DNA of 57,285 nucleotides from Lysobacter enzymogenes. Its GTDB lineage: Bacteria > Pseudomonadota > Gammaproteobacteria > Xanthomonadales > Xanthomonadaceae. Every line of letters starts with the position of its first letter. Within the stretch, counting starts at the first letter, position 1. The DNA lies in NCBI RefSeq assembly GCF_900106525.1, contig NZ_FNOG01000002.1, forward strand, positions 285,105 to 342,389, given 5' to 3'. Position numbers and translations under genes: made by a program. Positions 8,178-17,395 of the stretch are shown here, piece by piece. Under the pieces are notes generated by a model, which was not told the DNA's origin, searched no databases, and saw nothing but the letters and a program-made list of their open reading frames with translations.

Positions 8178-9464
8178 TCAGTCGGTCAGCAGCGCGCGCA
8201 AGGTCTCGCCGTAGCGCCGCGCGATCGCCTCGCCATCGCGATGGCGGCCGTCGGCCACCACCCGCTCGCCGGCGACGAAGACCTCGCGCACCAGGTTGCG
8301 GTTGCCGCTGAACAGCCAGCGGTCCACGTAGTCGCCATCGGTCGCGCCGGCGAAGATCGGGGCGTCGCGATCCAGCACCAAACGGTCGCCCGCCAACTCC
8401 GCGGCAGCGAAACCGGTCGAACGCGCAGCGCTCGCGGCGACGCCGCGCAGCAAGGTCTCGCCGACGCTGTCAGACCCGTCCGCGCCGACGCTCACCGCGA
8501 TGTTGCGCCGGCGCGTGGCCAAGCGCTGCCCGTATTCGAGCCAGCGCAGCTCTTCCACCGGCGACACCGAGATGTGCGAATCCGAGCCCACGCCCCAATG
8601 GCCGCCGGCGTCGAGGTAGTCGCGCAGCGGGAACAGGCCGTCGCCGAGGTTGGCCTCGGTGGTGGTGCAGATAGCCACGGTCGCGCCGCTGCGCGCGATG
8701 CCCTGCACTTCGCCGTCGTCGAGATGGGTCGCATGCACCAGGGTCCAGCGCTCGTCCACGGCCGCGTTGTCGAGCAGCCAGCGCACCGGCCGCGCGCCGC
8801 GCACCGCCACGCAGTCCTCGACCTCGGCCACCTGCTCGGCGATGTGCACGTGCACGCGGCTGTCGCCCGGCAGCGCCGCCAGCACCTCGCGCATCGGCGC
8901 CGGCGGCACCGCGCGCAGGCTGTGCAGGCAGCAGCCCACGCGCAGCGTCGCATCCTGTTCGACGCGCAGGGTGTCCAGCAAGCGCAGGTAGGCATCGACC
9001 TCGTGGCCGAAGCGGCGCTGGCGCTCGCCCAGCGGGCGTTCGTCGAAGCCGCCGGTCATGTACAGCACCGGCAGCAGGGTCATGCGGATGCCGGTGTCGC
9101 GCGCGGCGGCGATCAGCGCGCGCGACATCGCCGCCCGGTCGGCATAAGGCCGGCCATCGGGCGCGTGATGCAGATAATGGAATTCGCAGACGCTGGTGTA
9201 GCCGGCTTCGAGCATCTCGACGTACAGCTGCGCGGCCACCGCATATAGCGCCTCGGGGGTAAAGCGGGCGGCGAAGCGGTACATCGTCTCGCGCCAGGTC
9301 CAGAAGCTGTCGGCGGGGTTGGTCTGGCGCTCGGCCATGCCCGCCATCGCGCGCTGGAAGGCGTGCGAATGCAGGTTGGCGATGCCCGGCACGATGCGTT
9401 CGCCGGACGCGTCGCCGCGCCAGCCTTGCGGGGTCCACACGGAATTCGGAGCGGTAGCGTTCAT
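8178..9464 (-). CDS. hutF: formimidoylglutamate deiminase
   Basis: A 428-residue amidohydrolase that converts N-formimino-glutamate to N-formyl-glutamate plus ammonia, a late step of the five-step histidine pathway. The metal site is visible: [11 protein letters not shown] (first His pair), [14 protein letters not shown] and the Asp of GSDSHISV. Sequence order and the [21 protein letters not shown] segment fit HutF rather than cytosine deaminase-like relatives. The region before the metal site is short: only about 30 residues precede NLHSHAF, so part of the usual N-terminal sandwich domain seems reduced. Two in-frame ATGs (9464 and 9473) are possible starts. The gene diverges from hutI across a gap of about 140 bp that should hold both promoters. 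Confidence 0.9.
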   Translation of the reverse strand: MNATAPNSVWTPQGWRGDASGERIVPGIANLHSHAFQRAMAGMAERQTNPADSFWTWRETMYRFAARFTPEALYAVAAQLYVEMLEAGYTSVCEFHYLHHAPDGRPYADRAAMSRALIAAARDTGIRMTLLPVLYMTGGFDERPLGERQRRFGHEVDAYLRLLDTLRVEQDATLRVGCCLHSLRAVPPAPMREVLAALPGDSRVHVHIAEQVAEVEDCVAVRGARPVRWLLDNAAVDERWTLVHATHLDDGEVQGIARSGATVAICTTTEANLGDGLFPLRDYLDAGGHWGVGSDSHISVSPVEELRWLEYGQRLATRRRNIAVSVGADGSDSVGETLLRGVAASAARSTGFAAAELAGDRLVLDRDAPIFAGATDGDYVDRWLFSGNRNLVREVFVAGERVVADGRHRDGEAIARRYGETLRALLTD

Positions 9465-9593
9465 GGCGGGCATTCTCGCCTGCGCCGCGGCCGAGGAAAA
9501 CCGTCGCGGCGGCGCTTTGCCGAAGCCGGCCGCCCGGCGCGCCGCCCGCGGCACGATGCGCCGGCGTACACAGCCGGCCGCGGCCGCAGCCAC

Positions 9594-9599
9594 TAGAAT
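9594..9599 (+). promoter_or_regulatory. TAGAAT -10-like box for hutI, leaderless start
   Basis: TAGAAT lies seven bases before the hutI ATG at 9607 with no ribosome binding site in between. On the opposite strand GAGAAT lies seven bases before the hutF ATG, so both divergent genes may be leaderless. Confidence 0.4.
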
Positions 9600-9606
9600 C
9601 GCGGCC

Positions 9607-10863
9607 ATGACGTCCTCATCGCACTCCACCGACCGCTTGCCCGACGACGGCCGGCCCTACGACGGCCTGATCCTCGGCGCCTCGCTCGCCACCCTCGACG
9701 CCGGCGCCGGCTACGGCGAAATCGCCGACGCCGCCCTGGCCTGGCGCAACGGCCGCATCGCCTGGCGGGGCCCGCGCTCGCAGTTGCCCGCGCCGCCCGA
9801 GGGCTTGGCCGCCCAGGTGATCCAGGCCCAGGGCTGGATCACCCCCGGCCTGATCGACTGCCACACCCACCTGGTCTTCGCCGGCGACCGCGCGCGCGAG
9901 TTCGAGCTGCGCCTCAACGGCGCCAGCTACGAGGAGATCGCCCGCGCCGGCGGCGGCATCGTCTCCAGCGTGCGCGCGGTGCGCGAAGCCGACGAGGACG
10001 AACTGCTGCGCCAGTCGCTGCCGCGCGCCCGCGCCCTGATCGGCGACGGCGCCACCACGCTCGAGATCAAATCCGGCTACGGCCTGGACTTCGACAACGA
10101 ACGCAAGATGCTGCGGGTGGCGCGGCGCCTGGGCGAACAGCTCGGCGTGCGCGTGCGCACCACGTATCTGGCCGCGCACGCATTGCCGCCGGAGTACCAG
10201 AGCCGCGCCGACGAGTACATCGACGCCGCCTGCGCCTGGTTGCCGCGGCTGCACGCCGAAGGCCTGGTCGACGCGGTCGATGCGTTCTGCGAAGGCATCG
10301 GCTTCAGCCCGGCGCAGACCACGCGCATGTTCGAGGCCGCGCGCGCGCTCGGCCTGCCGGTCAAGCTGCACGCCGACCAGCTCAGCGACCTGGGCGGCGG
10401 CGCGCTGGCGGCGGCGTTCGACGGGCTCTCGGCCGACCATGTCGAGCACACCTCGCTGGACAGCGTGCGCGCGATGGCCGCGCACGGCACGGTCGCGGTC
10501 CTGCTGCCCGGCGCGTTCCACGTACTGCGCGAAACCAAGCTGCCGCCGCTGGACGCGTTCCGCGAACACGGCGTGGCGATGGCGGTGGCGACCGACTGCA
10601 ACCCGGGCACCTCGCCGCTGCTGTCGCTGCGCCAGGCGATGCAGCTGTCGTGCACGCATTTCAAACTGACCCCGGAAGAGGCGCTGCGCGGCGCGACCGT
10701 GCACGCGGCCAACGCGCTGGGGCTGACCGACGCCGGCGCGCTGCGGGTCGGCGCGAGCGCGGACTTCGTGCTGTGGGATATCCGTCATCCGGCCGAGCTG
10801 TGTTATTGGCTCGGCGGGCGGCTGGCGCAGCGGGTGTTCTGCGCGGGGCGGCAGGTCGCTTGA
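9607..10863 (+). CDS. hutI: imidazolonepropionase
   Basis: A 418-residue amidohydrolase that opens the imidazolone ring of 4-imidazolone-5-propionate to N-formimino-glutamate, linking HutU to HutF. Family motifs are [17 protein letters not shown] (metal His pair), [33 protein letters not shown] (metal His), SADHVEHTS and [10 protein letters not shown] with the metal Asp. The length is normal. The open frame extends upstream into hutF on the other strand; the ATG at 9607 is chosen because it gives the usual HutI N-terminus and has TAGAAT just upstream. Confidence 0.95.
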   Translation: MTSSSHSTDRLPDDGRPYDGLILGASLATLDAGAGYGEIADAALAWRNGRIAWRGPRSQLPAPPEGLAAQVIQAQGWITPGLIDCHTHLVFAGDRAREFELRLNGASYEEIARAGGGIVSSVRAVREADEDELLRQSLPRARALIGDGATTLEIKSGYGLDFDNERKMLRVARRLGEQLGVRVRTTYLAAHALPPEYQSRADEYIDAACAWLPRLHAEGLVDAVDAFCEGIGFSPAQTTRMFEAARALGLPVKLHADQLSDLGGGALAAAFDGLSADHVEHTSLDSVRAMAAHGTVAVLLPGAFHVLRETKLPPLDAFREHGVAMAVATDCNPGTSPLLSLRQAMQLSCTHFKLTPEEALRGATVHAANALGLTDAGALRVGASADFVLWDIRHPAELCYWLGGRLAQRVFCAGRQVA

Positions 10864-10920
10864 TCGCTGCTGGCGCGTAGCAGCGGCCTCGACATCGCGC
10901 TTGCGACGTATGCGAGGTTT

Positions 10921-11110
10921 CGCGGTCGCGGCTTGCGCCGCTCCTACAGGTAGGCCATACAGTCCGGCTTCGCTCGTACCCGCCCGATCGCCGGATCGCC
11001 GGATCGCCCCCTGTAGGAGCGGCGCGAGCCGCGACCGCGACAACACGATTACGACGAAAGTCGCGGCGTAGTTGCGTTGCCGCGGTCGCGGCTCGCGCCG
11101 CTCCCACAGG
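10921..11110. repeat. three family-A repeats (inverted, direct, inverted)
   Basis: Copies at 10921-10951 (inverted), 11009-11042 (direct) and 11075-11110 (inverted) fill most of the 365-bp gap between hutI and the dipeptidase gene. A short GCCGGATCG duplication lies at about 10989-11006. I see no terminator with a T-run here, so the repeats may take that role. Confidence 0.88.
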
Positions 11111-11228
11111 TAACCCAGTCCGTCCGACCCCGCTTCGTCGCTGCACCGCCACAACCCGCACCGCGGCGCTGTTGTACGCTGGCCCTCCCGCGCGCATCGA
11201 TGCGCGCCGCGCCCATCCCGGAGGACCC

Positions 11229-12434
11229 GTGCGGATCGCCGCTCTCGCTTTAGCCCTCGCCCTGTCGACGCCGGCCGCGCAGGCCGATCAACCCCTCAGC
11301 GCCGGCCAGCGCTTCGCCCAGGACGCGATCATCGTCGACACCCACATCGACGCGCCGAGCCTGCTGCTGCGCGAGTGGGCCGACCTCGGCCTGGACGCGC
11401 CCAAGGTCGAGTTCGACTACCCGCGCGCGCGCCAGGGCGGGCTCGACGTGGCCTTCATGTCGATCTACACCTCGCCCGGCGAGGACGCCGCCGGCACCGC
11501 CACCCAGACCGCGCACACCCAGATCGACGCGGTCGAGGCGATGGTCGGCCGCCGCCCCGAGCAGTTCGCGGTGCTGCGCTCGCCCAAGGATTTCGAACGC
11601 TTGAACGCGCACAACCAGCGCGTGCTGCTGGCGCTGGGCATGGAGAACGGCGCGCCGATCGGCGCCGACCTGTCCAAGCTCAAGCTGTTCTTCGACCGCG
11701 GCGTGCGCTACATCACCCTCGCCCACAGCGAGGACAACCGCATCAGCGATTCGTCCTACAGCCGCAAACACACCTGGAAAGGGCTGAGCCCGTTCGGCGG
11801 CAAAGTCGTCGACGAAATGAACCGGCTCGGCATCATGGTCGACGTCTCGCATTTGTCCGACGATGCGGTGCGCGCGGTGCTCGCGCGCAGCAAGGCGCCG
11901 GTGATCGCCAGCCATTCGGGCCTGCGCCATTTCACCCCCGGCTTCGAGCGCAATCTCAGCGACGAACTGGCCAAGGCGATCGCGGCCAAGGGCGGCGTAG
12001 TCCAGGTGGTGTTCGGCAACGCCTTCGTCGACCCGGCCTCGGCCGCCGACACCCAGGCCTATTTCGTCGCCAGCGCCAAGTTCGAGCAGGAACAGGCGGC
12101 AGCGCGCAAGCGCGGCGAGACGCCGAAATCCTCGCAGGCCTTCGACAAGGAATGGGAAGCCGCGCATCCGCCGCGCGCGGTCAAGATCGACGCGGTGCTC
12201 GATCAGATCGATTACGCGGTGAAGCTGCTCGGCGCCGACCACGTCGGCATCGGCTCGGACTTCGACGGCGTCAGCGGCGCGCTGCCGCAAGGGCTCAAGT
12301 CGGTCGCCGACTATCCCAACCTGATCGAAGGGCTGAAGGCGCGCGGGCATTCGGACGAAACCATCCGCAAGGTGCTCGGCGCCAATCTGCTGCGGGTGTG
12401 GAGCGAGGTCGAGGCCAAGGCGGTGCGTTCGTGA
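11229..12434 (+). CDS. secreted M19 family membrane dipeptidase
   Basis: A 401-residue renal-dipeptidase-type enzyme that hydrolyses dipeptides with two zinc ions. After a signal peptide (RIAALALALALSTPAAQA) come the metal motifs IIVDTHIDAPSLL, the bridging Glu of LGMENGAPI, LAHSEDNRISD, MVDVSHLSDDAVRAVLARS with the metal His, VIASHSGLRHF (second His) and the late GIGSDFDGV. The GTG at 11229 is the likely start: GGAGG sits 6 nt upstream and the signal peptide begins at once. It overlaps the next gene by 4 nt (GTGA), so the two form an operon. Being exported, it would act on dipeptides released by the S46 and S9 peptidases encoded elsewhere in the window. Confidence 0.9.
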   Translation: MRIAALALALALSTPAAQADQPLSAGQRFAQDAIIVDTHIDAPSLLLREWADLGLDAPKVEFDYPRARQGGLDVAFMSIYTSPGEDAAGTATQTAHTQIDAVEAMVGRRPEQFAVLRSPKDFERLNAHNQRVLLALGMENGAPIGADLSKLKLFFDRGVRYITLAHSEDNRISDSSYSRKHTWKGLSPFGGKVVDEMNRLGIMVDVSHLSDDAVRAVLARSKAPVIASHSGLRHFTPGFERNLSDELAKAIAAKGGVVQVVFGNAFVDPASAADTQAYFVASAKFEQEQAAARKRGETPKSSQAFDKEWEAAHPPRAVKIDAVLDQIDYAVKLLGADHVGIGSDFDGVSGALPQGLKSVADYPNLIEGLKARGHSDETIRKVLGANLLRVWSEVEAKAVRS

Positions 12435-13282
12435 GCGCTTCCGCCGCCGGCCCCACGTTCGCCCTGCTCGAGGCCAATCCCGGCGGCTCACCCGCCGGCC
12501 ACCTGCGCTTCGAGGACGAGAACGGCGAAACTTATCTGGAGCCGTTCGACCTGGTCGAGACCTTGGCCGAAATCCTGGCCGCGCTCGGCCAGCGCGCGCA
12601 CGTCTACGACAACGGCTGGATCGAGATCGGCGACGACGGCCTGTTCGCGTTCCCGCAACTGGTCGAGTTCACCGAGCTCGACGGCGGCACCATCCGCACC
12701 GCCAGCACCATCCAGTGCAATCACCCGCAGCTGTTCCCGCAGGGCTTGTTCGAATACCAGCACGCCACCGGCGAGAACTTCGACGCCTCGATCAAGCGCG
12801 GCCTCGACCAATGGGCGCGCACCGATCTGATGGCGCTGCTGGACGCGGCGCGGCCGGAGCCGGAGCACTGCATGAGCATGCGCATGGAGTTCGGCGGCGA
12901 AAACGGCGCGCCGCTGCGCAAGCGCCGGGTCGTGTTCGGCCCGGTCGCGCATTTCGGCCGCGCCGAGCAGGCCGAAGCGGCCGGCGCCTGCGCGGTCGAC
13001 GGCGAGGAGGACGGCCACGATTTCTGCCCGTGCTGTCTGTTCACCAATTCGCTCGACGCGTTCCAGCCGTTGCTGGACGCGCAGGGCGTGTTCGCGCTGC
13101 GCCTGTTCGCCTCGCGCGACCACGAGGACGGCGAATGCCAGGCCGATTGCCGGGTCAACGGCGAAGACTGGCCTCAGGGTCTGGACGGGCTGCGCGCCTA
13201 CGCCGCCGCCTGGCCGACCGCGCCGGGGCAGACGCTGGAATTCCGCAAGCAGTACGTGGTGGTGCAGGACGCGCCGGAGTAA
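12431..13282 (+). CDS. uncharacterised protein with a central Cys cluster
   Basis: A 283-residue cytoplasmic protein without signal peptide or membrane segment. It is acidic, with an N-terminal alpha/beta region and a segment (FDASIKRGLDQWARTDLMALL) that resembles the layout of DUF6348-type proteins, though I cannot confirm that. A later cluster DFCPCCLFTNSLDAF plus CQADCRVNG could bind a metal or form disulfides. The GTG start overlaps the dipeptidase stop by 4 nt, so it is co-transcribed and coupled to it. A strong bidirectional terminator follows directly. Function unknown. Confidence 0.75.
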   Translation: MSASAAGPTFALLEANPGGSPAGHLRFEDENGETYLEPFDLVETLAEILAALGQRAHVYDNGWIEIGDDGLFAFPQLVEFTELDGGTIRTASTIQCNHPQLFPQGLFEYQHATGENFDASIKRGLDQWARTDLMALLDAARPEPEHCMSMRMEFGGENGAPLRKRRVVFGPVAHFGRAEQAEAAGACAVDGEEDGHDFCPCCLFTNSLDAFQPLLDAQGVFALRLFASRDHEDGECQADCRVNGEDWPQGLDGLRAYAAAWPTAPGQTLEFRKQYVVVQDAPE

Positions 13283-13301
13283 GGCGCGCCGCGGCGGCCC
13301 G

Positions 13302-13333
13302 AAAAAAAAGCCCGGCGCGAGCCGGGCTTTTTC
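13302..13333. terminator. bidirectional rho-independent terminator
   Basis: AGCCCGGC (13310-13317), loop GCGA, GCCGGGCT (13322-13329), with an A-run before and a T-run after. It separates the convergent dipeptidase operon and Ax21-like gene and works in both directions. Confidence 0.92.
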
Positions 13334-13360
13334 GTTGCAGGTGCCGCACGAACGCCGGGC

Positions 13361-14014
13361 TCAGAAGCTCCAGCGCACGCCGAGGCGGTACTGCTTCTGA
13401 TCGCTGCCCATCTCGGCTTCGCCGACGATGCCCCAGCTGTCGTTGAACTTGATCAGGCCGCCCAGCGTGCCGCTGAACTCCTTGTCGTACATGTCGCCGT
13501 CGGTGTAGCTGGCCTTGACCCAACCTTCGAAGTTGCGCGCCAGCTGGCCGCGCAGACCGATCGAGGCGCGGTAGTCGTCGCCTTCGGCCTTGTTGTTGTC
13601 GAAGAAGCCCTGGTCGACTTCGAAACGGGTGCGCAGGAAGGCCACTTCGCCGTTCCACTCGACCCGGTCGCTGAGCTGGTGGGCGTAACCGGCGCCGGCA
13701 TGCACCTGCTTGACGTCGGTACCGAATTCGAAAACGCGGCCGTAGCCTTCGACGTTGACGCCGAGCTTGTCGTCCTTGCCCTGGCTGTAGCCACCGAACA
13801 CGTAGAACTTCTCGCCGACCGCGAACGAGCCGTTGATGAAGCCGCCGTTGGCGGTCATGTCGTCGACCGAGAAACCGGCGGGCAGCTGCGTCGGCAGCTC
13901 GACCTGGTTGCTGGCGAAGCCGGCTTCGACGTAGGTGTGGCTCAGCTTCTCGTAGGCGGAAGCCGAAGTGGAGGCGGCGGCCAGCGCGGCGGCCAGCGCG
14001 AGTTGCTTCTTCAT
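13361..14014 (-). CDS. Ax21-like outer-membrane beta-barrel protein
   Basis: A 217-residue protein with a signal peptide (MKKQLALAAALAAASTSASA) and a run of amphipathic strands ending in an aromatic residue (GVRWSF), the standard outer-membrane barrel insertion signal. Strand order and motifs such as HTYVEAGF, FYVFGGYSQGK and LGGLIKFNDSWGIVGEAE fit the Ax21 family of Xanthomonas and relatives. That family was once reported as a quorum-signal source but is better viewed as a vesicle and outer-membrane protein. It is monocistronic and convergent with the dipeptidase operon. Confidence 0.7.
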   Translation of the reverse strand: MKKQLALAAALAAASTSASAYEKLSHTYVEAGFASNQVELPTQLPAGFSVDDMTANGGFINGSFAVGEKFYVFGGYSQGKDDKLGVNVEGYGRVFEFGTDVKQVHAGAGYAHQLSDRVEWNGEVAFLRTRFEVDQGFFDNNKAEGDDYRASIGLRGQLARNFEGWVKASYTDGDMYDKEFSGTLGGLIKFNDSWGIVGEAEMGSDQKQYRLGVRWSF

Positions 14015-14216
14015 AAGTCCCCTTGATCCTTGATGTGGTAAGCGTCCCGTTCCTCGGGAACGGCGGGGATGTTAATGAAAAAGTTACAAGCCGTCTCGGA
14101 TTTTCGAGGGCCGGCACGTTTCGTGCGCGACGCAAGTGAGGTTTGTACCGGCTTGGGCCGGCGCGCGCGCCACGCGCGCTACGGATAAAGGCCGCAGCGG
14201 AAATGCCGCGGGCAAA

Positions 14217-14241
14217 CAAAAGCCCCGCCGGAGCGGGGCTT
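14217..14241 (-). terminator. rho-independent terminator of the bTHX gene
   Basis: AAGCCCCG / CGGGGCTT arms around a short loop at 14221-14241. Read on the minus strand it is followed by TTTTGTTT. It lies 38 bp past the bTHX stop. Confidence 0.85.
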
Positions 14242-14278
14242 CGTCGTCGCATCGGCGGCCGCGGGGCCGCGCAGCGAC

Positions 14279-14464
14279 TTACTCCTTGGTGGCCTTCTTC
14301 GCCACGACCTTCTTGGCCGGCGCCTTGGCGACGGCGGTCTTGGCGGTCTTCTTGGCGGCCGGCGCGGCGGCGCTGCCGGTGGCCTTGGTCACGGCCTTGC
14401 GGGCGTTGCCGTAGCTGGAGTTGTAGCGCTTGCCCTTGGCGGTCTTGCGGTCGCCCTTACCCAT
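14279..14464 (-). CDS. small ribosomal subunit protein bTHX with Lys/Ala-rich tail
   Basis: A 61-residue very basic protein. The first 22 residues, starting MGKGDRKTAKGKRYNSSYGN, match the bTHX family, a small peptide bound in the head of the 30S subunit. The remaining about 38 residues are a low-complexity tail of Ala, Lys and Thr with repeated AKK/KKVV elements, reminiscent of histone H1-like tails. AGGAGC precedes the ATG at good distance and a terminator follows, so it is a single-gene unit. The core call is strong; the role of the tail is unknown. Confidence 0.88.
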   Translation of the reverse strand: MGKGDRKTAKGKRYNSSYGNARKAVTKATGSAAAPAAKKTAKTAVAKAPAKKVVAKKATKE

Positions 14465-14687
14465 GGTCGTGCTCCTGTAATCGTGATTTGCGGTCTTTCG
14501 AAATGATGGTCCGCGCAGGCCGCGAACGCCGCGGCCGGGTCGCGAAGCCCGGTGTCCGGCGCAGAAGGCCCGCGCGCGAGGCTGCGAAGCCTAGCACAAG
14601 CGCCCGGAACTCGGGTTCCACGCGGCCCGCAAAGGGCTCGGCGGGCGGGTGTGGGGACGCGCCGGAAACGGCAGGCCGGGGCGGCGC

Positions 14688-15095
14688 TCAGTGGGCGCAG
14701 CTGGCGTCGTGGACGTGGCCGTGGTTGAGCCGCAGGTTGGCCAGATGGGCCAGGCCGACCAGGGCGCCGCCGATGGTCATGGCGATGGCGTGCGGGACCA
14801 GGGAATGGTGCAGCGGGGCGTACAGCACGCCGACCCAGAGCAGGGCCAGGCCGGGCACCATCAGGCTCAGGGCGCGCAGGGCGTGGTGGCGGCGATAGCC
14901 GGAAATCACGCTGAAGCAGCCCAAGGCAGTGGCGAAGATCACGAACGCCAGCTCGAAGCTGTCGCCGAACCACGCCGCCAGCCCCAGCGAGGGCAGCACC
15001 GCGATCAGCAGCGGCAGGGCGGCGCAGTGCACCGCGCAGGCCAGCGAGCCGAAGGCGCCGATCCGGTCGAGCAGGCCGCGAAGGAATGCCGTCAT
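14688..15095 (-). CDS. MerC-domain inner-membrane protein
   Basis: A 135-residue protein with four predicted membrane helices. Helix 1 carries the MerC metal motif SLACAVHCAALP (Cys20, His23, Cys24), and the C-terminus is His/Cys-rich (LNHGHVHDASCAH), so metal handling is likely. MerC proteins were first described as mercury importers, but chromosomal versions without mer genes are common. Here the gene diverges from a ZnuD-like receptor over a Zur box, which points to zinc rather than mercury. The ATG at 15095 is favoured; an upstream TTG at 15125 in the same frame would overlap the promoter. No clear Shine-Dalgarno sequence is present. Confidence 0.8.
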   Translation of the reverse strand: MTAFLRGLLDRIGAFGSLACAVHCAALPLLIAVLPSLGLAAWFGDSFELAFVIFATALGCFSVISGYRRHHALRALSLMVPGLALLWVGVLYAPLHHSLVPHAIAMTIGGALVGLAHLANLRLNHGHVHDASCAH

Positions 15096-15118
15096 GAGGG
15101 GGATGACTAATGGGATGG

Positions 15119-15147
15119 TTGTCAATCAGATTGCGTTACTTTATAAC
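15119..15147 (+). promoter_or_regulatory. sigma-70 promoter of the ZnuD-like gene
   Basis: TTGTCA (15119-15124), a 17-base spacer, then TATAAC (15142-15147). This is a near-consensus sigma-70 promoter, with transcription expected to start around 15154, about 35 nt before the ATG. The -10 box lies inside the Zur box, so a bound repressor would exclude RNA polymerase. Confidence 0.75.
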
Positions 15148-15152
15148 ATTTC
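15130..15152. promoter_or_regulatory. Zur box
   Basis: The right half reads TATAACATTTC and matches all 11 positions of a half-site of the gammaproteobacterial Zur consensus (GAAATGTTATA / TATAACATTTC dyad, recalled). The left half keeps GTTA at the right place. It covers the -10 box of the ZnuD-like gene and lies 35 bp from the MerC gene start on the other strand. A zur gene is 4.6 kb away. Confidence 0.8.
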
Positions 15153-15188
15153 AACCTCCCCCGCCAGTTCAGAATCGGCTCTTTCATC

Positions 15189-17204
15189 ATGTCCAACCCC
15201 ATCGTGGCCTCTCCCCGCGCCCGCCGCAGCGCACTCGCTCTCGCCTTGTCCCTGGCCCTGCCGTTCGGCCAGGCCGCGGCCCAGGACGCCGCCTCCAATC
15301 CCAGCGACACCCGCCACGACAAGGCTACCAGCCTGGACGCGGTGGTCGTGACCGCCAGCCCGCTCAAGAGCAGCGCCGAAGACCTGGCCCAGCCGGTCGA
15401 AGTGCTGTCGGGCGAAAAGCTCGACGAAGCGCGCGGCAACACGCTCGGCGAAACCGTCGGCAAGCTGCCCGGCGTGCAGAGCTCCAACTTCGGCGCCGGC
15501 GTCGGCCGACCGATCATCCGCGGCCTGGAAGGCGCGCGCGTGGCGGTCATGAGCGGCGGCCTGGCGACCCAGGACGTGTCCACCGTCAGCCAAGACCACA
15601 ACGTCGCGATCGAACCGTTCCTGGCCGACCAGATCGAAGTGCTCAAGGGCCCGGCCACCCTGCTCTACGGCAGCGGCGCGATCGGCGGCGTGGTCAACGT
15701 GGTCGACGGCCGCATCGCCGAAAAGCCGCTCGACGAAACCGTGTCCGGCCGCGCCGAGATCCGCCGCAGCACGGTCGACAGCGGCGTCACCGGCATGGCC
15801 CGCGTCGATGCCTCCGGCGCCGACGGCGCGCTGGTGCTGCACGCCGACGGCGTGTACCGCAACAAGGACGACTACGACACGCCGCTGGGCCGCCAGCGCA
15901 ACAGCTTCGTCGACACCAAGACCGGCGCGCTCGGCGCGTCCTTGGTCGGCGACGCCGGCTTCCTGGGCTTCTCCGCCGCGCGCTACGAAGACAAGTACGG
16001 CAACCCGGGCGAGCCGGGCAACGCCGAGGAAGGCGAGTCGCCGGTGCACATCGACATGAAGCAGAACCGCTTCGAGCTCAAGGGCGGCATCAACCAGGAA
16101 TTCGGCCTCTTCAGCGGCCTGCGCGCCAGCGTCGCCAAAACCGAATACGAACACACCGAATTCGAAGGCGCCGAGGTCGGCACGCGCTTCCTCAACGACG
16201 CCACCGAAGGCCGCTTCGAACTCACCCACAAGCCGCTGGCCGGCTGGACCGGCGCGATCGGCCTGCAGGGCTACGACCGCACCTTCCAGGCGATCGGCGA
16301 AGAGGCCTTCGTGCCGCGCACCAAGACCCGCGCCGGCGGCCTGTTCCTGACCGAACAGCGCGAGTGGGATGCGCTCAAGCTCGAGCTCGGCGCGCGCGTG
16401 GACAAGGTCAAGGTGACGCCGGACGGCGGCGACAAGCGCGACTTCACCCCGCTCAGCCTGTCGGCCGGCCTGCTGTGGAAGTTCAACGAAGCCTGGCGCC
16501 TGAGCCTCAACCTCGACCGCGCCGAACGCGCGCCGGCCGAGGAAGAACTGTTCGCGCACGGCCTGCACGCCGCCACCGCTTCGTTCGAGATCGGCGATCC
16601 GAACCTGCGCAAGGAACGCGCCGATCAGTTCGAGCTCGGCCTGCATTACCACGGCGCCAAGTTCGAGGCCAAGGTCGCCGCTTACCAGACCCGCTTCGAC
16701 GGCTTCATCTACCTGGTCGATACCGGCGAGGTCGAGGAAGACAATCCGGTGCGCCAGTGGAGCCAGGCCGACGCCAAGTTCACCGGCTTCGAGGGCGAAG
16801 CCATCGCCCATGTGTTCGACGGCGCCGCCGGCAAGTTCGACGTGCGCGTGTTCGGCGACACCGTGCGCGCCAAGCTCGACCGCGGCGGCAACCTGCCGCG
16901 CATCGCGCCGGGCCGCTTCGGCGGCGAGCTGCGCTGGAACGCCGACAGCTGGCGCGCCTCGCTCGGCGCCACCCGCTACATGAAGCAGGACAAGGTGGCG
17001 GCGAACGAGACCCCGACCGACGGCTACACCCTGGTCGACGCGCACGTGGCCTATCACTGGGACGCCGGCAATCTGGGCTACGAGCTGTTCCTGGACGGCA
17101 ACAACCTCACCGACCAGGTCGCGCGCGTGCACACCTCGTTCCTCAAGGACACCGTGGTGCTGCCGGGCCGCGGCGTGGACTTCGGCGTGCGGGTGTTCTT
17201 CTGA
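15189..17204 (+). CDS. znuD: ZnuD-like TonB-dependent outer-membrane receptor
   Basis: A 671-residue receptor expected to take up zinc or a zinc complex with energy from TonB. A signal peptide ends near AAAQD and is followed by a TonB box-like LDAVVVTASP. The plug domain holds VEVLSGEKLDE, LGETVGKLPGVQSS and IEVLKGPATLLYGSGAIGG. The C-terminal barrel ends in GVDFGVRVFF with a terminal Phe. The plug signature and the moderate length fit the ZnuD group. The decisive support is context: a Zur box over its promoter and a zur gene nearby. The substrate is therefore inferred from sequence type plus regulation. Confidence 0.85.
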   Translation: MSNPIVASPRARRSALALALSLALPFGQAAAQDAASNPSDTRHDKATSLDAVVVTASPLKSSAEDLAQPVEVLSGEKLDEARGNTLGETVGKLPGVQSSNFGAGVGRPIIRGLEGARVAVMSGGLATQDVSTVSQDHNVAIEPFLADQIEVLKGPATLLYGSGAIGGVVNVVDGRIAEKPLDETVSGRAEIRRSTVDSGVTGMARVDASGADGALVLHADGVYRNKDDYDTPLGRQRNSFVDTKTGALGASLVGDAGFLGFSAARYEDKYGNPGEPGNAEEGESPVHIDMKQNRFELKGGINQEFGLFSGLRASVAKTEYEHTEFEGAEVGTRFLNDATEGRFELTHKPLAGWTGAIGLQGYDRTFQAIGEEAFVPRTKTRAGGLFLTEQREWDALKLELGARVDKVKVTPDGGDKRDFTPLSLSAGLLWKFNEAWRLSLNLDRAERAPAEEELFAHGLHAATASFEIGDPNLRKERADQFELGLHYHGAKFEAKVAAYQTRFDGFIYLVDTGEVEEDNPVRQWSQADAKFTGFEGEAIAHVFDGAAGKFDVRVFGDTVRAKLDRGGNLPRIAPGRFGGELRWNADSWRASLGATRYMKQDKVAANETPTDGYTLVDAHVAYHWDAGNLGYELFLDGNNLTDQVARVHTSFLKDTVVLPGRGVDFGVRVFF

Positions 17205-17395
17205 CGAACGCGCGCTGAGCAACGCGCCAGCTGAAAATCGCGTCGGGCCAGCCCGGCGCGCGCATGGGTTCCGCGCGCGGAGCCGGGGCCGTCCTCTCTC
17301 CCGATCGCCGGTTCCCGACCGGCATCGCGGTCCCGCCTCCGCGCTTCTCCCGCGCTGGCGGTCCGACGCCTGCTCTCCGGATGCATGCCCTCCCG

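Noticed and set aside
14688-15095. Mercury-resistance (mer) operon
   Set aside because: A MerC domain is present, but there is no merR, merT, merP or merA nearby, and the shared control region carries a Zur box.
14688-15125. TTG start of the MerC-domain gene at 15125
   Set aside because: It would place the start next to the Zur box and inside the region of the opposing promoter; the ATG at 15095 gives the usual N-terminus.
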